This document shows, piece by piece, positions 1-5,123 of a stretch of 5,123 nt of DNA. Numbering within the stretch: the first letter of the stretch is position 1; every line of letters begins with the position of its first letter. The notes under the pieces were generated by a model. It made no database searches. It worked only from the letters and a program-made list of their open reading frames with translations, and was not told where the DNA came from. The translations under genes and the position numbers were made by a program. The stretch covers positions 1-5,123 of the forward strand of contig CAZXBG010000204.1 of the NCBI GenBank assembly GCA_964638865.1. The letters are read 5' to 3'. The DNA is from UBA7236 sp964638865. GTDB taxonomy: Bacteria; Bacteroidota; Bacteroidia; Chitinophagales; BACL12.

Positions 1-28
1 TTAAATTAGGAAATTTATTTACTCTTTT

Positions 29-138
29 CATTCGTGCATTCGTGGCTAATTTTTTTCATCCGTATTGTGGACAAAAAAAAGTTGCTACGAACCTGACTGC
101 CGTCATGCAGGTGCACGAATTAACAACCATAATTATGG
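29..138. repeat. Intergenic repeat-like element with tandem octamer and inverted repeats
   Basis: The octamer CATTCGTG occurs twice head to tail (29-36 and 37-44), followed by GGCTAA and a T-run. The 9-mer ATTCGTGCA (30-38) has an exact inverted copy, TGCACGAAT, at 112-120, so the two can act as arms around about 73 bases. Between them ACCTG (91-95) and CAGGT (108-112) form another small inverted pair, and a perfect 12-bp palindrome, CCATAATTATGG, sits at 127-138. No reading frame is apparent. Short TTCGTG/TTTGTG-type iterations are, from memory, common in non-coding DNA of Bacteroidota, so I infer a dispersed intergenic repeat rather than a gene. Copy number elsewhere in the genome is unknown from this window. 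Confidence 0.4.
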
Positions 139-174
139 CGTGTTTATTTTGAAATTTGTAAGAATTTGGCACAA

Positions 175-206
175 AAAAAGGCATCATATTTACATGATGC
201 CTTTTT
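175..206 (-). terminator. Rho-independent terminator after cysN (also symmetric for the + strand)
   Basis: GGCATCAT (180-187) and ATGATGCC (194-201) form a perfect 8-bp stem around a 6-nt loop. A-run and T-run flanks extend it to 13 paired positions. Read on the minus strand, the hairpin is followed by a run of seven T's and begins about 15 nt past the cysN stop codon, the expected place for the end of the cysCDN transcript. Because the other flank is also T-rich on the plus strand, it could stop transcription arriving from the left as well. Confidence 0.9.
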
Positions 207-221
207 AAAATTAAAAAATAT

Positions 222-1523
222 TTATTCAATTATCATACCTGCACCCACAGTTGAATTTGTTCCTTCATCAATAATAATGATGGAACCGGTATTTCTGTTG
301 CGGCGATATTCGTCGTAGAATAATGGAACGGTTGTGCGCAATTTTACTCTGCCTATTTCATTAAGCGTTAAACTGTCAACATCCTGAATTCGGTGCAGTG
401 TATTTACATCTACTTTGTAAAGTATTTCTTTTACTACACAACGAGCATCTCGTGTTGTGTGTTTAATGGCATATTTACCATTTAATTGCAATGGTTTTTT
501 ATCATCCATCCAACACAACATGATATCAATTTCTTGCCCTACTTTAGGAACATTATTTTCACGCACTATCATATCTCCTCGGCTGATATCAATATTATCT
601 TCCAGTATAAGTGTTACACTTTCCGGTGGAAATGCTTCTTCCATATCTCCGTCGATAGATTTAATTGCAGCAATTTTTGATGTTAATCCTGATGGTAAAT
701 GCATTACATCGTCGCCCGGTTTAAAAACTCCACCTGCAACTCTTCCTGCAAACCCTCTGTAATCGTGATACTCGTTACTCATCGGGCGAATTACATGCTG
801 AACCGGAAAACGGCAATCGATTAAATTATGATCAGAACCTATGTGTACGGTTTCTAAATTATATAATAGCGTTGTTCCTTCGTACCAAGGCATATTTTTG
901 CTATGGTCAACTACATTGTCGCCAAATAATGCACTAATTGGAATAAAGCGTACATCTTTCACATCCAATTTAGATGCAAAATGGCGAAACTGGTCAACTA
1001 CTGCATCGTATTTTTCCTGGCTGTAATCAACAAGATCCATTTTATTTATACAAATAATGATATGCGGAATTTGTAATAAAGATGCGATGAAGGAGTGGCG
1101 ATATGTTTGTTCCACAACACCGTGACGCGCATCTACCAAAATGATTGCAAGGTTTGCAGTAGATGCACCCGTTACCATATTTCTTGTGTATTGAATATGG
1201 CCCGGTGTATCTGCAATAATGAATTTTCTTTTAGGTGTTGCAAAATAACGATAGGCAACATCAATGGTAATTCCCTGTTCGCGTTCTGCTTTTAAACCAT
1301 CGGTTAATAATGCAAGATTTACATATTCTTCGCCGCGTTGTTTAGATTGTTTTTCTATTGCCTCCATCTGATCAACAAAAATGGATTTGGAATCGTATAA
1401 TAATCTTCCAATCAAAGTTGATTTTCCATCATCTACAGATCCTGCAGTTGTAAAGCGCAATAATTCCATGTTAAGATATCCATGGCTATTAAATGTTCCG
1501 TCTTCTTGAACTAAATGTTGCAT
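222..1523 (-). CDS. cysN: Sulfate adenylyltransferase subunit 1 (ATP sulfurylase GTPase subunit CysN)
   Basis: This is the large, GTP-hydrolysing subunit of the CysDN sulfate adenylyltransferase. It couples GTP hydrolysis to formation of adenosine 5'-phosphosulfate from ATP and sulfate in the cytoplasm. The 433-residue product has all translation-factor GTPase motifs: G1 GSVDDGKS (28-35), G2 GITID (84-88), G3 DTPGH (105-109), G4 NKMD (160-163) and G5 SAL (197-199). EF-Tu-like beta-barrel domains follow, roughly at 235-330 and 335-433. The family signature ADTPGHxQYTRNM is present, with Ile110 where the E. coli protein, as I recall it, has Glu. It is slightly shorter than E. coli CysN (about 475 residues) and lacks the C-terminal APS kinase of CysNC fusions, consistent with the separate cysC upstream. 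The chosen ATG gives a short N-terminal extension before MELLRFTTAGSVDDGKST; Met19 is an alternative start. It is the last gene of the operon, 55 nt after cysD, and is followed by a terminator. Confidence 0.97.
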   Translation of the reverse strand: MQHLVQEDGTFNSHGYLNMELLRFTTAGSVDDGKSTLIGRLLYDSKSIFVDQMEAIEKQSKQRGEEYVNLALLTDGLKAEREQGITIDVAYRYFATPKRKFIIADTPGHIQYTRNMVTGASTANLAIILVDARHGVVEQTYRHSFIASLLQIPHIIICINKMDLVDYSQEKYDAVVDQFRHFASKLDVKDVRFIPISALFGDNVVDHSKNMPWYEGTTLLYNLETVHIGSDHNLIDCRFPVQHVIRPMSNEYHDYRGFAGRVAGGVFKPGDDVMHLPSGLTSKIAAIKSIDGDMEEAFPPESVTLILEDNIDISRGDMIVRENNVPKVGQEIDIMLCWMDDKKPLQLNGKYAIKHTTRDARCVVKEILYKVDVNTLHRIQDVDSLTLNEIGRVKLRTTVPLFYDEYRRNRNTGSIIIIDEGTNSTVGAGMIIE

Positions 1524-1578
1524 ATAAAAAGTTAATTAAGCTTGAGTTTAAGTAATTGAAAATACCGTGATTAAATAA

Positions 1579-2484
1579 TTAAAAGTATCCTGTTTTTTTT
1601 CTGTCTTCCATTGATGTTTCACTGCGTTTATCATCAGAGCGATTTCCTCTTTCGGTAACACGAGTTGTTGCTACTTCATAAATGATTTTTTCTACGGTGT
1701 CGGCATCGCTTTCAATAGCACCGGTAATAGGAAGGTCGCCACAAGTTCTGAAACGTATTTGTTTAGAGATTACTTTTTCGTTTGGTCGTAATTTTACCCA
1801 TTCCGGATGTGTAGAAATAAATGTTCCATCTCTTTCAATTACTTCGCGCTGATGTGCAAAATATAATGTTGGAAGCGTAATATTTTCCTGGAAAATATAT
1901 TGCCAAACATCCATTTCTGTCCAGTTAGAAATTGGAAATATGCGGAAATGTTCGCCGATATGTTTTCTGCCATTAAATAAATTCCATAATTCAGGTCTTT
2001 GATTTTTTGGATCCCACTGACCGAATTCATCACGGTGAGAAAAGAATCTTTCTTTTGCACGTGCTTTTTCTTCATCGCGACGAGCACCACCCATTGCGGC
2101 ATCAAATTTATTTTGTTCTACAGTTTCTAAAAGTGTAGTTGTTTGCAATGCATTTCTACTTGCATTCATACCTTGTTCTTCAATTGCAGTTCCTTTTTGA
2201 ATGGAATCTTCCACAGAACCAACAATTAAACGGGCACCAACTTCTTTTACCAACCAATCGCGGTAAGCAATCGTTTCCGGAAAATTATGACCTGTATCGA
2301 TATGAACTAAAGGAAATGGAATTTTAGCAGGCCAAAATGCTTTTCTTGCAAGATAAACCATAACGATAGAATCCTTTCCGCCGCTGAATAATAATGCAGG
2401 ATTTTCAAATTGTGCCGCAACTTCACGCATTATAAAAATGCTTTCTGCTTCCAATTCTCTTAAGTGCGTTAAACTGTAACTCAT
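1579..2484 (-). CDS. cysD: Sulfate adenylyltransferase subunit 2 (ATP sulfurylase catalytic subunit CysD)
   Basis: This is the catalytic ATP-pyrophosphatase-type subunit of the CysDN complex. It adenylates sulfate to APS, the first step of sulfate activation. The 301-residue protein matches the usual length (about 302 in E. coli). It shows the N-type ATP pyrophosphatase P-loop SGGKDS (34-39), the HIDTGHNFPET segment (61-71), the family block GGARRDEEKARAKER (132-146), and FPISNWTEMDVWQYI (183-197), typical of PAPS reductase/CysD-type folds. The C-terminal part carries RFRTCGDLPITGAIES (244-259) and ends in MEDRKKTGYF, the typical CysD tail. The RTCGD form differs from the RTLGC of the E. coli type and marks a different subfamily. 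The gene lies 64 nt after cysC and 55 nt before cysN, on the same strand, so co-transcription is expected. No Shine-Dalgarno is seen before the ATG; the leader is A/T-rich. Confidence 0.97.
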   Translation of the reverse strand: MSYSLTHLRELEAESIFIMREVAAQFENPALLFSGGKDSIVMVYLARKAFWPAKIPFPLVHIDTGHNFPETIAYRDWLVKEVGARLIVGSVEDSIQKGTAIEEQGMNASRNALQTTTLLETVEQNKFDAAMGGARRDEEKARAKERFFSHRDEFGQWDPKNQRPELWNLFNGRKHIGEHFRIFPISNWTEMDVWQYIFQENITLPTLYFAHQREVIERDGTFISTHPEWVKLRPNEKVISKQIRFRTCGDLPITGAIESDADTVEKIIYEVATTRVTERGNRSDDKRSETSMEDRKKTGYF

Positions 2485-2519
2485 GTATACTGTTTTTATT
2501 AATTTATAATTATTGAATG

Positions 2520-2542
2520 CGGAATATTGTTTAAGTATTCCG
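2520..2542. repeat. Inverted repeat in the cysC-cysD intercistronic gap
   Basis: CGGAATA (2520-2526) and TATTCCG (2536-2542) are a perfect 7-bp inverted pair with a 9-nt loop. The hairpin begins only 6 nt after the cysC stop codon in the direction of transcription. No T-tract follows on the minus strand, so it does not look like a full intrinsic terminator. It could be an mRNA processing or stability hairpin, a partial attenuator between cysC and cysD, or chance in AT-rich DNA. Confidence 0.45.
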
Positions 2543-2548
2543 GTTTAT

Positions 2549-3154
2549 TTATTTTTTAATGACTGGTAATATAAAGTCAAGCAACATCTTCACACTCTCC
2601 TCAATTTCCATTTGATCGGTTCTGATTTCCAAATTTGGATTTTCCGGTGCTTCAAAAGGCGAAGTAATTCCGGTGAAATCAGGTATCAATCCTGCCCTTG
2701 CTTTTTTATATAAACCCTTTACATCACGTGCCTCACAAACTTCGAGTGGTGCATTAATATAAATTTCCAGAAAATCATTTTCCCCAATTAATTGCTTCGC
2801 CATTTTTCTGATCTCGTTGGTCGGACTTACAAAACTGTTTATTGTAATTATTCCGCAGTTCAGAAGTAATTTGCTCACTTCTGCAATTCGTCGGATATTT
2901 TCAATTCTGTCGGCATCAGAAAAGGAAAGGTTATTATTAATCCCGGAACGGATATTATCTCCATCCAACAACATGGTAAGATTACCCTTCGCGTGTAATA
3001 TTTTTTCAAGTTGCTCTGCGATGGTACTTTTACCTGACCCGGACAAGCCGGTCAGCCAGATCACTTTTGCGTTCTGCCGTAAAAGCTCCTCTTTATCACT
3101 TCGCAGTAAAAGCCTGTCGAATATGGGATGAATGTTGTCTTGAACGCCTTTCAT
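2549..3154 (-). CDS. cysC: Adenylylsulfate kinase (APS kinase, stand-alone CysC)
   Basis: The enzyme phosphorylates APS at the 3' position with ATP to give PAPS, the second step of sulfate activation, in the cytoplasm. The 201-residue protein has the same length as E. coli CysC. Visible motifs are the Walker A loop GLSGSGKST (36-44), the substrate-binding LDGDNIRSGIN (63-73), the DRIENIRRIAEV block (82-93), the FVSPTNEIR segment (108-116) and the lid signature DVKGLYKKARAG with FTGI (144-163), followed by SPFEAPENPNL (165-175). Ser110 aligns with the serine that, in E. coli, is the site of the phosphoenzyme. The next residues read PTN rather than the Arg-containing PYR/PFR/PHR of many APS kinases, which I believe is usual in Bacteroidota. 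It is the first gene of the cysCDN operon, directly behind a promoter element, with an inferred leader of only about 22 nt and no strong ribosome binding site. Confidence 0.97.
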   Translation of the reverse strand: MKGVQDNIHPIFDRLLLRSDKEELLRQNAKVIWLTGLSGSGKSTIAEQLEKILHAKGNLTMLLDGDNIRSGINNNLSFSDADRIENIRRIAEVSKLLLNCGIITINSFVSPTNEIRKMAKQLIGENDFLEIYINAPLEVCEARDVKGLYKKARAGLIPDFTGITSPFEAPENPNLEIRTDQMEIEESVKMLLDFILPVIKK

Positions 3155-3182
3155 TTCTTAAAATAGTTTCCAAATTGCGCCG

Positions 3183-3190
3183 CAAAGTTA
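3183..3190 (-). promoter_or_regulatory. Bacteroidota-type -7 promoter element for the cysCDN operon
   Basis: On the minus strand the gap before cysC contains TAACTTTG followed by CGGCG, an exact match to the TAnnTTTG -7 consensus of the primary sigma factor of Bacteroidota. It ends 28 nt before the cysC ATG, implying a transcription start near 3177 and a leader of roughly 22 nt. I do not find a TTG -33 element at the usual 17-23 nt spacing, so the promoter may be weak or activator-dependent. The position supports cysCDN having its own promoter instead of depending on read-through from the MATE gene. Confidence 0.7.
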
Positions 3191-3257
3191 CAAAACGACA
3201 TCCGTTTTATTGATGAATGACTGAAAGAAAGGGTTGTATCCTGCATTTTTTTAAGGT

Positions 3258-4655
3258 TTATATTTTTATCAGCTTCCATTTTCCCCTTCTGAAAAGGATG
3301 ATAAACGCTACTGCCATAAGCGATTCGGAGATTGGGATCGCCATATAAACACCGGACGAATTGAGTCCCAATGTAACAGCCAGGAAATATGCCAATGGTA
3401 TTTGTATGAGCCAAAATCCCACAAAATTGATCAAAGTTGGCACCTTACTGTTTCCTGCACCATTAAAGGCATTTGCCAGCACCATTTCATATCCATAAAA
3501 GATATAGCCCAAGCAAACAATGCGCAAACACTTCACTCCTTCCTTAATCACTACCTCTTCCTCCGTGAATATGCGCAAAAAGTTTTCCGGGAAAATCATG
3601 AAGATGACAGTTACAATACCCATGAAAATGAGGTTAAAATAACCCGTGCGCCATACAGCCTTTTCAGCCCTTTCGGGGAGTCCTGCACCGAGGTTCTGGC
3701 CCACCAAAGTGGCAGCGGCATTGCTGATTCCCCATGCCGGCAAAATGGTAAAAATGAGAATTCTGATAGAAATGGTATAACTCGCAAGCACCTGTTCCCC
3801 AAAATTGCTCATGATGCTCATCAAAAATATCCAACTGGAAGAAGCAATAATGAACTGACCGGTAGCGCCTGCAGAAACTTTTACGAGTTTGGCTATGATA
3901 TCCGCTTTTAATCCGAAAATCTTTCCCTTTAGATGAATAAGTGATTTTCCATTTAGGAGATGATAAATCTGATAACTTACTCCAACTGCCCTTCCGATAT
4001 TTGTTGCAACGGCCGCACCTAAAAGTCCAAGTTCGGGAAAAGGTCCTATTCCAAAAATAAACATGGGATCTAATATGATATTGATACCATTTGCGATGAT
4101 CAGACTTCGCATTGCAATTCCCGCATCACCTGCTCCACGAAATATTCCGTTGATGAGGAACAACAACATGATGGTGATGTTTCCCGACAACATTAAACGA
4201 GTGTAACTTACACCATAATCGACGAGGCTGGCACTTGCACCCATCATTTCCAGAATATTGCGCGAGTAGAAAATTCCGATAATAGAAATGATTAATGAAA
4301 TTCCTATGCCACCATAAATTGCCTGAACGGCGGTAACCTTTGCTTCTGCAATATTTTTTTCTCCCACCCTTCGTGCCACTAAAGCAGTTGCACCGATACT
4401 TAATCCGAAACCGAGTGAGTAAATGATTGTGAGCGTGCTTTCTGTTAATCCCACCACAGCAACAGCCTGAATACTTACTTTGCTCACGAAGAAAATATCA
4501 ACCACGGCAAATAAACTCTCCATGAACATTTCGAATATCATGGGAATTGCGAGCATGAAAATAACCCTGTCGACACTGCCGGTGGTAGTATCTACATTTT
4601 CTCCTTTAAGCGCTTGTATAAATAATTTGAATATTGCTTTTTTTTGAACGGTCAT
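3258..4655 (-). CDS. MATE-family efflux transporter (multidrug/solute antiporter)
   Basis: This is a multidrug and toxic compound extrusion protein of the inner membrane; members export cationic drugs, dyes or metabolites in exchange for Na+ or H+. The 465-residue length is normal for the family. After a cytoplasmic N-terminus with the TTGSVDR lead-in (about 24-30), about twelve hydrophobic segments can be read, approximately at 31-56, 66-90, 107-131, 150-170, 183-205, 209-231, 255-281, 288-311, 337-356, 375-396, 406-427 and 434-455, forming two six-helix halves. Family motifs include AVVDIFFVSK (50-59), NGIFRGAGDAG (169-179), NIILDPMFIFG (192-202), VGQNLGAGLPERAEKA (318-333) and NAFNGAGNSKVPTLIN (395-410). 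Asp53 in helix 1 is the likely counterpart of the conserved Asp used in ion coupling in NorM/DinF proteins. The substrate cannot be inferred. It lies 103 nt before cysC on the same strand, but a promoter in that gap argues for a separate unit. No clear terminator follows it. Confidence 0.93.
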   Translation of the reverse strand: MTVQKKAIFKLFIQALKGENVDTTTGSVDRVIFMLAIPMIFEMFMESLFAVVDIFFVSKVSIQAVAVVGLTESTLTIIYSLGFGLSIGATALVARRVGEKNIAEAKVTAVQAIYGGIGISLIISIIGIFYSRNILEMMGASASLVDYGVSYTRLMLSGNITIMLLFLINGIFRGAGDAGIAMRSLIIANGINIILDPMFIFGIGPFPELGLLGAAVATNIGRAVGVSYQIYHLLNGKSLIHLKGKIFGLKADIIAKLVKVSAGATGQFIIASSSWIFLMSIMSNFGEQVLASYTISIRILIFTILPAWGISNAAATLVGQNLGAGLPERAEKAVWRTGYFNLIFMGIVTVIFMIFPENFLRIFTEEEVVIKEGVKCLRIVCLGYIFYGYEMVLANAFNGAGNSKVPTLINFVGFWLIQIPLAYFLAVTLGLNSSGVYMAIPISESLMAVAFIILFRRGKWKLIKI

Positions 4656-4750
4656 GATAAAATAATTTGAAAATGAAAACTGTATGTTAAAACCACCTCA
4701 ATAAAACAGTCCAACCAGTGGCTGCAGATTTATTGAAGTTAAACGGAAGG

Positions 4751-4767
4751 AAAGGCAAGAAGCCTTT
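4751..4767. repeat. Small hairpin in the MATE upstream region
   Basis: AAAGGC (4751-4756) and GCCTTT (4762-4767) form a perfect 6-bp stem with a 5-nt loop. On the plus strand it is followed by TTATA, making a weak terminator-like shape. On the minus strand it lies about 100 nt before the MATE start, inside the leader predicted from the candidate promoter further upstream. It may be the end of a neighbouring transcript, a leader structure, or chance. Confidence 0.35.
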
Positions 4768-4798
4768 TATACAATGTTCATATACAATAGAATGGATA

Positions 4799-4828
4799 CA
4801 AAAATAAACAGGATATTGATTTATCAAA
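4799..4828 (-). promoter_or_regulatory. Candidate Bacteroidota promoter for the MATE gene
   Basis: On the minus strand TATTTTTG (4806-4799) fits the TAnnTTTG -7 consensus. A TTTG preceded by further T's (4828-4825) lies 18 nt upstream of it, matching the -33 element within the known spacing range. The start would fall near 4793, leaving a leader of about 140 nt before the MATE ATG, which is long. The DNA is AT-rich, so a chance match is quite possible, but no better candidate lies closer to the gene. Confidence 0.35.
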
Positions 4829-4960
4829 AAAGAATTGGTAAAACAAATTCAAATTAAGCTTGATAGATTCAAAATTTTAATCGCTGAATGCGGGATATTT
4901 TGTGATGGCCACGGTATTCAGCATTGCATAGTAGGATGGAGCAGAATTCGGCAAGAAATA

Positions 4961-5123
4961 GGATATTATTATTTAACATTATGGAATATTTTTTCCAAAT
5001 AATGCCTTTAACTGGAAAATATTTGCCAATTGCGCTTGAGATTGCCTTTTTACTGGAAAATATTATTCTTCGAAAATGCTTTATAATGGAAGATATTTAC
5101 AATAAATAGAGTCATAATGGAAA
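4961..5123. repeat. Degenerate iterated TGGAA(A)ATATT motif, running off the window edge
   Basis: Related blocks recur at 4982 (TGGAATATT), 5013 (TGGAAAATATT), 5054 (TGGAAAATATT), 5087 (TGGAAGATATT) and 5118 (TGGAAA, cut by the window end). Start-to-start distances are 31, 41, 33 and 31. The units also share a tail: AATGCCTTTA at 5001-5010, ATTGCCTTTT at 5041-5050 and AAATGCTTTA at 5074-5083. A related GGATATT is at 4961. Units differ in length and inner sequence, so this is neither a CRISPR array nor a clean minisatellite; it looks like an old, decayed tandem repeat or a set of spaced protein-binding sites. Confidence 0.45.

Larger units (their letters stand above)
4656..5123. other. Non-coding stretch upstream of the MATE gene
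   Basis: I see no convincing gene in these 468 bases. Minus-strand frames are interrupted. A 61-codon plus-strand frame (4924-5109) needs a TTG start, has no ribosome binding site or promoter, and encodes a hydrophobic, Ile/Leu/Phe-rich sequence of the kind AT-rich DNA gives by chance. The stretch holds a candidate MATE promoter (4799-4828), a small hairpin (4751-4767), and a degenerate repeated motif from about 4961 to the right edge. The MATE ATG at 4655 is preceded by A/T-rich leader without a Shine-Dalgarno, which is common in Bacteroidota. Confidence 0.6.

Noticed and set aside
1534..1557. Hairpin in the cysD-cysN gap
   Set aside because: The pairing AATTA/TAATT plus CTT/AAG has a 2-nt bulge and almost no G/C, so it is weak and likely to arise by chance in this AT-rich spacer; it is only mentioned beside the stronger cysC-cysD repeat.
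1839..2105. 88-codon minus-strand reading frame inside cysD
   Set aside because: It is an out-of-frame shadow of the conserved central part of cysD.
3191..3257. Terminator for the MATE gene
   Set aside because: The sequence after the MATE stop has an A-run on the minus strand but no stable hairpin followed by T's.
3402..3911. 169-codon plus-strand reading frame
   Set aside because: It lies wholly antisense to the MATE gene, whose protein has clear family motifs throughout, and its own product shows no recognisable domain.
4852..4863. 12-base match AATTAAGCTTGA shared with 1534-1545
   Set aside because: A match of this length between two AT-rich spacers in 5 kb is expected by chance, and the flanks do not match.
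4886..4899. GAATGCGG(G/A)ATATT shared with the cysC-cysD gap at 2515-2528
   Set aside because: It is only 14 bases with one mismatch, without matching flanks or the inverted arm found at 2536-2542, so a common regulatory site is not supported.
4924..5109. 61-codon plus-strand reading frame in the non-coding right end
   Set aside because: It needs a TTG start, has no ribosome binding site or TAnnTTTG promoter, and its product is low-complexity Ile/Leu/Phe-rich sequence overlapping the degenerate repeat. The repeat units fall in different reading frames, which argues against coding.
4961..5123. CRISPR array
   Set aside because: The repeated core is only about 11 bases and degenerate, the spacing varies from 31 to 41, and no cas gene is present.

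Overview
The window looks like a piece of a Bacteroidota chromosome. The DNA is AT-rich, and starts lack a clear Shine-Dalgarno sequence. The proteins carry lineage-style variants: a stand-alone CysC reading FVSPTNEIR, a CysD reading RFRTCGD, and a CysN without a fused APS kinase. A textbook Bacteroidota -7 promoter element (TAACTTTG followed by CGGCG) lies in front of cysC. Genus or species cannot be told from the sequence.

Layout: all four real genes lie on the minus strand. In transcription order (right to left in window coordinates) they are a MATE-family multidrug/solute exporter (4655-3258), cysC APS kinase (3154-2549), cysD ATP sulfurylase small subunit (2484-1579) and cysN ATP sulfurylase GTPase subunit (1523-222). 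A strong hairpin-plus-T-tract terminator follows cysN (175-206). The cys genes are separated by short gaps of 64 and 55 nt and end at one terminator, so they are very likely a single cysC-cysD-cysN operon. A promoter element in the 103-nt gap behind the MATE gene suggests the operon has its own start and that the MATE gene is a separate unit.

Function: CysD and CysN form the heterodimeric sulfate adenylyltransferase, which makes APS from sulfate and ATP and is driven by GTP hydrolysis in CysN. CysC phosphorylates APS to PAPS. Together the three genes encode a complete sulfate-activation module. No sulfate transporter, PAPS/APS reductase, sulfite reductase, CysQ phosphatase or sulfotransferase is in the window, so whether PAPS goes to cysteine synthesis or to sulfation cannot be decided here. 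The MATE exporter has no obvious functional tie to sulfate.

Non-coding ends: positions 1-174 hold a short-repeat and inverted-repeat element that resembles a dispersed intergenic repeat. Positions 4656-5123 hold no convincing gene. They contain a candidate MATE promoter, a small hairpin, and a degenerate iteration of a TGGAA(A)ATATT motif that runs off the right edge. I see nothing in this window that amounts to a new biological system. The coding part is ordinary, and the points worth a second look are regulatory or repeat-like.
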